Both the position numbers and the translations under genes were made by a program. Shown one piece after another: positions 5,681 through 10,093 of a stretch of 10,093 nucleotides of DNA. The notes beneath the pieces were generated by a model that worked only from the letters and a program-made list of their open reading frames with translations, did no database searches and was not told the origin of the DNA. The DNA is taken from contig CAYFPJ010000028.1 in NCBI GenBank assembly GCA_964344965.1, forward strand, positions 1 to 10,093, in the 5' to 3' direction. Numbering within the stretch: position 1 is the stretch's first letter; the number at the start of each line of letters is the position of its first letter. The stretch is from UM-FILTER-37-12 sp964344965 (GTDB lineage: Bacteria; Patescibacteriota; Patescibacteriia; Magasanikbacterales; UBA922).

Positions 5681-5745
5681 CATTTTTTGGCGAATCCACA
5701 CAGACTTCTTTCTTCAAAAAGAATATGTGGACTCGCCAAAAAATG
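5681..5745. repeat. Long imperfect inverted repeat at the right edge of the GC-rich block
   Basis: Arms 5681-5700 and 5726-5745 (CATTTTTTGGCGAATCCACA against its complement) match at 19 of 20 positions. An inner stem TTCTTT/AAAGAA (5706-5711 with 5718-5723) could extend the fold. T's precede and A's follow the stem on both strands, the reverse of an intrinsic terminator. It lies just upstream of the coiled-coil gene, so an operator, a leader structure or the end of a mobile segment are all possible. Confidence 0.75.
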
Positions 5746-5777
5746 AAATAAAAAGAACAATTTGTAAATTACCTGTA

Positions 5778-5793
5778 TACACTTATATGTGTA
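5778..5793. promoter_or_regulatory. Operator-like dyad (left copy)
   Basis: TACAC (5778-5782) and GTGTA (5789-5793) form a 16-bp palindrome with a 6-base centre. Its TACACTTATA half recurs, inverted, at 5847-5856. It lies between the divergently transcribed TK/dUTPase set and the TrmB-like gene, so it is a candidate site for a regulator of one or both. Confidence 0.45.
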
Positions 5794-5846
5794 CCAAATA
5801 ATACTTTATTTAACTAAAAAAATAGCTCTTTTTCAAGGTTAAAATG

Positions 5847-5856
5847 TATAAGTGTA
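5847..5856. promoter_or_regulatory. Operator-like half site (right copy, inverted)
   Basis: TATAAGTGTA is the exact complement of TACACTTATA at 5778-5787. It ends 9 bases before the -35 box of the TrmB-like gene, a usual position for an autoregulatory site. Confidence 0.4.
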
Positions 5857-5865
5857 ATTTCTAAT

Positions 5866-5893
5866 TTGACAAAATAAAAAAATCTGCTATACT
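5866..5893 (+). promoter_or_regulatory. Near-consensus sigma-70 promoter of the TrmB-like gene
   Basis: TTGACA (5866-5871), a 16-base spacer and TATACT (5888-5893), with an extended -10 TGC at 5885-5887, make the best promoter in the window. The expected start of transcription near 5900 is only a few bases before the ATG at 5903, so the mRNA would be leaderless or almost so. Confidence 0.8.
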
Positions 5894-5902
5894 TAGCCCC
5901 AT

Positions 5903-6583
5903 ATGAAAAAATCAATAATTCAAAAAGCCCTAGAAACTCTCGGGCTGACAGAAAATGAAGCTGTGCTCTACCACACCATGATCAAGCATCCTCAAGCCAC
6001 TGTCCGTGATTTGCAATCCATTACCCCGTTCCCTCGCACCCAGCTCTACCATATTCTTGACGGGCTGAAATCCCACGGACTTGTCACTGGCACCAAAAAA
6101 CGTGCTCGCACCCGCTATATTGCCGAAGATCCCGAACAACTGCAGACCTTACTAAAAAAAAGAGAAGAGTTATTTCAAACAAATGCCAACACCATCAAAG
6201 GACTAATTCCAAAACTAAAAAACCAATATCGTAGCTCTCAAGTAGGTGGATATTTTCAAACTTTCGTTGGGGTAGAAAATTATCGAGAGGCTTACGAAGA
6301 CATTCTGCACACCAGACCAAACAATGTCTATACGTTTGCCCATACTGGAGAGATACCTCTCTCCGGAGTTGATATCCGAGCTGACATCAGAAAAAAAATG
6401 AAAGAAATTGGCATAGAAGAAAAAATTTCTAAAAAAATGGATATGAAAGATATGGAATTACATCTCTATGCTGGAAAAATTCTTTATACCAGCATGAATG
6501 ATGCCGAGCCTGTGGCGACATTGATTGAAGATAAAAATTTGTACATTATGCAACGCAACATGTTTGGCGTGCTGGCAGAGTAA
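5903..6583 (+). CDS. TrmB-type winged-helix transcriptional regulator
   Basis: A 226-residue protein with an N-terminal winged helix-turn-helix of the TrmB type: QKALETLGLTENEAVLYHTM (residues 6-25) starts the domain, TVRDLQSITPFPRTQLYHIL is the helix-turn-helix, and VTGTKKRARTRYIAEDPEQL is the wing and link to a short coiled coil near residues 80-105. The remaining 120 residues form a ligand-type domain (EAYEDILHTR, TLIEDKNLYIMQ) seen in TrmB-like proteins; sugar binding is known for the archaeal TrmB but the ligand here is unknown. The start at 5903 is set by the promoter ending ten bases upstream; no Shine-Dalgarno site exists and none would fit in so short a leader. It is divergent from the GC-rich TK/dUTPase set, and dyads in the shared control region suggest autoregulation or control of that set. 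Confidence 0.82.
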   Translation: MKKSIIQKALETLGLTENEAVLYHTMIKHPQATVRDLQSITPFPRTQLYHILDGLKSHGLVTGTKKRARTRYIAEDPEQLQTLLKKREELFQTNANTIKGLIPKLKNQYRSSQVGGYFQTFVGVENYREAYEDILHTRPNNVYTFAHTGEIPLSGVDIRADIRKKMKEIGIEEKISKKMDMKDMELHLYAGKILYTSMNDAEPVATLIEDKNLYIMQRNMFGVLAE

Positions 6584-6595
6584 GGAATCTTTACC

Positions 6596-6715
6596 ATGCA
6601 ACCCACCACCTGTCCTCCCCCCTTTTTGAAGGGAGGAGGAACTTACTGAAAAGTAAAAACTATTTAGCACGTCCTCCCTCCCTAATAAGGGAGGGAGACA
6701 GAGGGTGGGTTGCGT
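6596..6715. repeat. Nested inverted-repeat element between the TrmB-like and DNPH1-like genes
   Basis: GCAACCCACC (6598-6607) pairs perfectly with GGTGGGTTGC (6704-6713), and the match extends with gaps into CTGTC/GACAG and CCTCCC/GGGAGG. Each half also holds its own hairpin (CTCCCCCCTTTTTGAAGGGAG near 6615-6635 and CCTCCCTCCCTAATAAGGGAGGG-type near 6673-6695). The whole 120-base unit looks like a non-autonomous (MITE-like) repeat of a kind common in Patescibacteria. It fills most of the 171-base gap and may end the TrmB transcript. Confidence 0.8.
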
Positions 6716-6754
6716 GTTAGCATCACCTAGCCTTAAATCACTAACAACAAAAAT

Positions 6755-7165
6755 ATGCAAATCCATTTCCTAGCTGCCACAAAAGGAGGGAGAGAGCTCT
6801 ATGATACTTACAAAAAAATAATTTCTATTTTAGGACAATACGGAACAGTGCATGGCAAACATTTGTCTGATCCAAACCTGACTGCCCACGGAGAAACAGC
6901 CCTCTCCAGTGAAAACATTTTTGCCCGTGAACTAGCAGAGATTGAACAGGCCGATATCGTAGTGGCAGAAGTGACCACCCCCAGTCTTGGTGTAGGATAT
7001 TTGATTTCCCAGGCAGTATCAAAACAAAAAAACGTAATTTGTCTGTACAAAGGTAATAACACCGACAAACTGTCTGCCATAATCAAAGGAAACGAAAAAA
7101 TAAAAATATTCACTTATGAAAGTAGAGATAATTTGAAAAATATTTTTGAAGAAAATCTAAAATAA
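6755..7165 (+). CDS. DNPH1/Rcl-like nucleoside 2-deoxyribosyltransferase family protein, catalytic residues replaced
   Basis: The 136-residue product has the fold signatures of the Rcl/DNPH1 branch, which cuts the glycosidic bond of dNMPs: HFLAATKGGRELY at residues 4-16, QADIVVAEVTTPSLGVGY at 65-82 and VICLYKGNN at the next strand. Aligned by eye with human DNPH1 from memory, the substrate-binding Tyr24 is His4, Asp80 is Glu59, and the catalytic Glu104 is Leu83 (GYLISQ instead of GYELG). Ser77, in the phosphate-contacting loop, is kept. I therefore infer nucleotide binding without normal hydrolysis. No Shine-Dalgarno site precedes the ATG at 6755. It follows the repeat element and ends before a strong terminator. 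Confidence 0.8.
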   Translation: MQIHFLAATKGGRELYDTYKKIISILGQYGTVHGKHLSDPNLTAHGETALSSENIFARELAEIEQADIVVAEVTTPSLGVGYLISQAVSKQKNVICLYKGNNTDKLSAIIKGNEKIKIFTYESRDNLKNIFEENLK

Positions 7166-7177
7166 AACATAGCCACA

Positions 7178-7215
7178 ACAAATAACCCCTGAGATAAATC
7201 TCGGGGTTTATTTGT
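7178..7215. terminator. Bidirectional terminator between the DNPH1-like gene and polA
   Basis: Arms 7178-7195 and 7198-7215 pair at 16 of 18 positions plus one wobble (ACAAATAA, then CCCC and GAGAT, around an AA loop). A-rich and T-rich flanks serve both the rightward gene ending at 7165 and polA ending at 7244. Confidence 0.85.
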
Positions 7216-7219
7216 TTAA

Positions 7220-7245
7220 AAATTGTAAATTTTAAATTGTAAATT
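7220..7245. repeat. AT-rich direct repeat at the polA stop codon
   Basis: AAATTGTAAATT occurs at 7220-7231 and 7234-7245. The second copy overlaps the polA stop codon (TTA at 7244-7246 on +). Similar AT strings fill the right end of the window, so this may be a host-specific intergenic filler repeat. Confidence 0.5.
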
Positions 7246-9946
7246 ATTTTACCTCCCCCCACCTCTCCCCAACACCCACATCCACCACCACCGGCACATT
7301 CAATTTCACCACACCTTCCATTTCTTTTTTTACTAATTCCGAAATATCACCTTCCAATCCCTTCTTAACTTCAAAAACCAACTCATCATGCACCTGCAAA
7401 ATCATCTTAGCATCTTTATTAGTGTTATTCGCGTTCCATTCGTGTAATTCGCGATCAACACGAATCATCGCCATCTTCATAATATCGGCCGCTGTACCCT
7501 GCACAGGCATATTGATGGCCATCCGCTCTCCAGCCGAGCGAACTTGATAGTTGGCTGAACTAAGTTCTGGCACATATCGACGACGACCAAACAATGTCTC
7601 TACATAGCCATTCTTCTTGGCAATTTTCAAAACATTATCTAAATATTTTTTTACTCCACTAAAAGTCTTGAAGTATTTTTCAATAAACTCTTTGGCTTCC
7701 CACTGTGTCAGATTGGTGCGAGAAGATAAACCAAAGGCTCCCATACCATAGAGCACTCCAAAATTTATCCCCTTGGCAGCACTGCGCATATCTTTAGTTA
7801 CTTTATCAAGAGAAACGCCATTGATAGCTGCTGCAGTAGCAGCATGGACATCCTCACCTTGCTCAAAAATCTCTATCAACTTTTTATCTTTGGCAAGAGA
7901 TGCCACGATGCGCAACTCAATCTGCGAATAATCTGCCACTACCAGAGTCTTGCCTTTCTCAGCTACAAAGGCCTTCCTGATTTCCCGCCCCATCTCTGTC
8001 CGAATCGGGATATTCTGCATATTAGGGTCTGAGCTGGATAATCTACCTGTAGAAGCTACCGCTTGATTGAAGCTACTATGGATCCTGCCTGTCTTTTTGT
8101 TGACTAGAGTAGGTAAGACATCAATATATGTGTTGCGTAATTTTTCAATTTCTCGGTAGTCTTCGATCAATTCAATAATTGGATGGAATTCTCGCAATTT
8201 TTCTAATTCACTGGCTGCTGTGGAATAACCAGTCTTGCCTTTTTTGATCCCTTGGGTTGGTAAGCCCATCTTTTCAAACAATATTTCTCGCAGCTGGACT
8301 GAAGATGCTACATTGAATTCCTCGCCCGCTTCTTTCCAAATACTTTTTTCTAGCTTAGTAATATCTTTATGAACTTGCTTCGACAGACTATCCAACATTT
8401 TGCTATCAATTGCCACGCCACTCAGCTCCATATCCGCCAATACTGGAATGAGCGCCATTTCTACTTTTTGAAATAACCCAGCATTATCTTCTTTTTTCAA
8501 TTGCTTGCTGTAGTTATCATAAATTTTTAAAATCAAGCCTAATTCATCAGCCACCACAGTCGGATCTACACCAAACAAAGTTCCTTGGTTAGACTTGGCA
8601 GACAACTCTTGATTCAACTCACGCATCACAATATGTGGGAGATCATGTGCTCTCGTACTAGAATTGAGAAGATAAGAAGCAACCATGATATCAAAGAGAT
8701 AACCATGAACCATGCACCCAAAACTATGAACTACTTTCACCAACTGCTTCAAATCATGACCCACGACTGTTCTTTTATTATCATCAAACAAACCAAAAAC
8801 TTCCTCCCCTGGTTTTTCAAAAAAATAACTTCCACCCTTTGTGACGAAAACCAATCCAACCAACTCGCCAGTCAAAACATCCGATCCACTCAAAATTTCC
8901 TTGCAAGCAAAAACTTTTTCTTTTTTTAATACACTTATAGATTCATCAAAATTATTCTGGTCAACGATGATAATTTTTTTTCTATGGACGTTTTTTTTAA
9001 ATTTCTGATCGTTGATCGTTGATCGTTGATCGCTGTCTGCCCCCGGTATCCTCTTCAACAAAGAAAAAAATTCAAACTTTTTAAATAAATCTTTCACCTC
9101 CTCCAAATCAAATTCATGCGTAACACAATCTTCCAACTTAAACTTCAACCCCTTCACATCCCGTCGGATCATGGCCAAATCATAACTCATTCGGGCATCT
9201 TCTTCCCCGCCTCTCAACTTATTGATCACTCCAGATTTGAACTGATCGTTGATCGTTGATCGTTGATCGTTGAGTGCCTTGTAAATATCTTCCAGTCCAC
9301 CAATCTTCTCAATCAACTCTTTTGTCGTCTTATCACCAACTCCTTTCACCCCAGGAATATTGTCAGAACTATCACCCTTGAAAGCCTTATAGTCAACGAC
9401 ATGCTCTGGTCCAAAACCATATTTTTTTATGACTTCCTGCTCGTCATACATCACAATATCAGAAAACCCCTTTCGAAGAGCATAGACGCTGATAGTGTCA
9501 TCAACCAATTGCAACATATCCATATCTCCAGTGACCACAACACTGTGAACATCTGATTTAGAACTTCCTACTTTTTCTGTCAGGGTGCCAATCACATCAT
9601 CGGCCTCAAATCCTTCTTTCTCATAAACAGGAATATTGAATGCCTCCACAATATCATGGACCAAAGGAATCTGGTCATAAAGATCCTGATCAGCCTTCAC
9701 TCTGGTAGCTTTGTAATCTTCGTAAATCTCATCCCGAAAAGTTTCTCCACCCACATCAAAACTGACAGCAATGTAGTCGGGCTTGAGATTCTCAAGAACC
9801 TTCAAAAGCATGGAAGTAAAACCGTAGACAGCATTAATAATCGTACCGTCTTTGGTACTCATCGGAGGAATAGCATGATACGCCCGATGAATTATGGCAT
9901 TACCATCAATAATAGCGAATGTTTTTTGTTTCTTTTCTTCTCTCAT
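7244..9946 (-). CDS. polA: DNA polymerase I with 5'-3' exonuclease and degenerate proofreading domain
   Basis: The 900-residue enzyme fills gaps and removes primers. The 5'-nuclease domain (residues 1 to about 290) has the first metal Asp14 in IIDGN, the EADD and GDMDML motifs, and the GDSSDNIPGVKGVGD helix-hairpin-helix near 189-203. The 3'-5' exonuclease region (about 320-500) lacks the DxE motif (ACKEILS instead) and the usual Asp of the second motif (GHDLKQL), so proofreading should be absent. The polymerase domain is intact: DYSQIELR (about 671-678), the O-helix RSAAKGINFGVLYG with Phe at the dNTP-selecting site, and QVHDELVFE near 851-859. Two heptanucleotide-repeat insertions lie in linkers at about residues 225-236 and 305-314. 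The start at 9946 (MREEKK) is preferred to a GTG at 9964, which overlaps a TAGTAT -10 box. Confidence 0.95.
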   Translation of the reverse strand: MREEKKQKTFAIIDGNAIIHRAYHAIPPMSTKDGTIINAVYGFTSMLLKVLENLKPDYIAVSFDVGGETFRDEIYEDYKATRVKADQDLYDQIPLVHDIVEAFNIPVYEKEGFEADDVIGTLTEKVGSSKSDVHSVVVTGDMDMLQLVDDTISVYALRKGFSDIVMYDEQEVIKKYGFGPEHVVDYKAFKGDSSDNIPGVKGVGDKTTKELIEKIGGLEDIYKALNDQRSTINDQFKSGVINKLRGGEEDARMSYDLAMIRRDVKGLKFKLEDCVTHEFDLEEVKDLFKKFEFFSLLKRIPGADSDQRSTINDQKFKKNVHRKKIIIVDQNNFDESISVLKKEKVFACKEILSGSDVLTGELVGLVFVTKGGSYFFEKPGEEVFGLFDDNKRTVVGHDLKQLVKVVHSFGCMVHGYLFDIMVASYLLNSSTRAHDLPHIVMRELNQELSAKSNQGTLFGVDPTVVADELGLILKIYDNYSKQLKKEDNAGLFQKVEMALIPVLADMELSGVAIDSKMLDSLSKQVHKDITKLEKSIWKEAGEEFNVASSVQLREILFEKMGLPTQGIKKGKTGYSTAASELEKLREFHPIIELIEDYREIEKLRNTYIDVLPTLVNKKTGRIHSSFNQAVASTGRLSSSDPNMQNIPIRTEMGREIRKAFVAEKGKTLVVADYSQIELRIVASLAKDKKLIEIFEQGEDVHAATAAAINGVSLDKVTKDMRSAAKGINFGVLYGMGAFGLSSRTNLTQWEAKEFIEKYFKTFSGVKKYLDNVLKIAKKNGYVETLFGRRRYVPELSSANYQVRSAGERMAINMPVQGTAADIMKMAMIRVDRELHEWNANNTNKDAKMILQVHDELVFEVKKGLEGDISELVKKEMEGVVKLNVPVVVDVGVGERWGEVK
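9005..9032. repeat. polA: GATCGTT heptanucleotide repeat in polA (copy 1)
   Basis: Three GATCGTT units and GATCG lie at 9007-9032. On the coding strand they give the DQRSTINDQ peptide in the linker between the 5'-nuclease and the degenerate exonuclease domain. The 28 bases 9005-9032 are identical to 9242-9269. Confidence 0.9.
9242..9271. repeat. polA: GATCGTT heptanucleotide repeat in polA (copy 2)
   Basis: Four full GATCGTT units (9244-9271) encode NDQRSTINDQ just after the helix-hairpin-helix part of the 5'-nuclease domain. The seven-base unit shifts the frame unless three units change together, so in-frame tolerance at two sites suggests selection for neutral insertions. Confidence 0.9.
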
Positions 9947-9954
9947 ATAGACAA

Positions 9955-9963
9955 ATACTACCA
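9955..9963 (-). promoter_or_regulatory. Possible extended -10 promoter of polA
   Basis: On the minus strand TGG (9963-9961) precedes TAGTAT (9960-9955). Transcription would begin near 9948, almost at the ATG at 9946, giving a leaderless mRNA as proposed for the TrmB-like gene. No -35 box is evident. Confidence 0.4.
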
Positions 9964-9966
9964 CAG

Positions 9967-10093
9967 TTCACACTTGAAAAAAAGTCCATATTCTGATACT
10001 ATGGCAAGCATAATATTGATCATTTCAAACTCATGGTACGCAATTTTAAAATTAAAAATTTGGTCATTAAAAATTGTTTGAAAATTTCAAATT
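9967..10093. other. AT-rich intergenic end of the window
   Basis: No gene is seen here. ATTAAAAATT is repeated (10051-10060 and 10066-10075) in filler similar to that beside the polA stop. A TGATACTAT string at 9994-10002 could be a rightward extended -10 element for a gene beyond the edge, but that is weak. Confidence 0.4.

Noticed and set aside
3966..5690. GC-rich block as an assembly chimera
   Set aside because: It cannot be excluded without reads, but the block ends in intergenic DNA on both sides and has a self-contained gene set, so transfer is the simpler reading.
5681..5745. Reading the long inverted repeat as a terminator
   Set aside because: T-tract lies 5' and A-tract 3' of the stem on both strands, the opposite of an intrinsic terminator.
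9005..9271. GATCGTT arrays as a CRISPR or iteron origin
   Set aside because: The units are 7 bases with no spacers, and both arrays lie within coding polA.
9947..9964. GTG start at 9964 for polA
   Set aside because: It overlaps the probable -10 box and adds residues not found in Pol I proteins.
9999..10081. Rightward 26-codon frame at the right end
   Set aside because: Low-complexity AT-rich translation without ribosome binding site or recognisable motif.

Overview
The window looks like a piece of an AT-rich, small-genome bacterium of the Patescibacteria/CPR type (Falkowbacteria- or Magasanikbacteria-like is a guess). The support is indirect: short genes with almost no Shine-Dalgarno sequences in the AT-rich parts, intergenic repeats with motifs such as TCGTCATTGCGAGGAG and GCAACCCACC, AT-rich filler of the AAATTGTAAATT kind, a DUF1003 protein, a DoxX protein and a TrmB-like regulator. 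TGA serves as a stop codon, which argues against the recoded Gracilibacteria/Absconditabacteria.

Layout. 1-2447 (+ strand): a DUF1003 membrane protein, a type II NADH dehydrogenase, a repeat element of about 110 bp, and a DoxX protein with a cysteine-rich tail. 2481-2516: a terminator shared by converging genes. 2548-3856 (- strand): MazG-like NTP pyrophosphohydrolase, an unrecognised 98-residue protein, and an HD-domain 5'-deoxynucleotidase. About 3970-5690 (- strand): a visibly GC-rich block with a coiled-coil/tail-anchored small protein, a dUTPase and a thymidine kinase; the last two have good Shine-Dalgarno sites, unlike their neighbours. 5745-5902: an AT-rich control region with a near-consensus promoter and operator-like dyads. 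5903-7165 (+ strand): a TrmB-type regulator, a nested inverted-repeat element, and a DNPH1/Rcl-family protein that lacks the family's catalytic residues. 7178-7215: a second shared terminator. 7244-9946 (- strand): DNA polymerase I (900 residues) with two heptanucleotide-repeat insertions in its linkers. 9947-10093: AT-rich intergenic DNA.

The genes from 2548 to 9946 share a theme: deoxynucleotide supply and clean-up. The MazG-like enzyme and dUTPase would remove unwanted (d)NTPs, the HD enzyme would turn dNMPs into deoxynucleosides, thymidine kinase would salvage thymidine, the DNPH1-like protein belongs to a dNMP-binding family, and Pol I consumes dNTPs. This may suit a host-dependent cell that scavenges nucleotides. 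The strongest leads are the foreign-looking TK/dUTPase block with its regulatory structures, and the DNPH1-like protein that may have become a non-catalytic nucleotide binder. No transposase, integrase, CRISPR array, rRNA or tRNA was seen.
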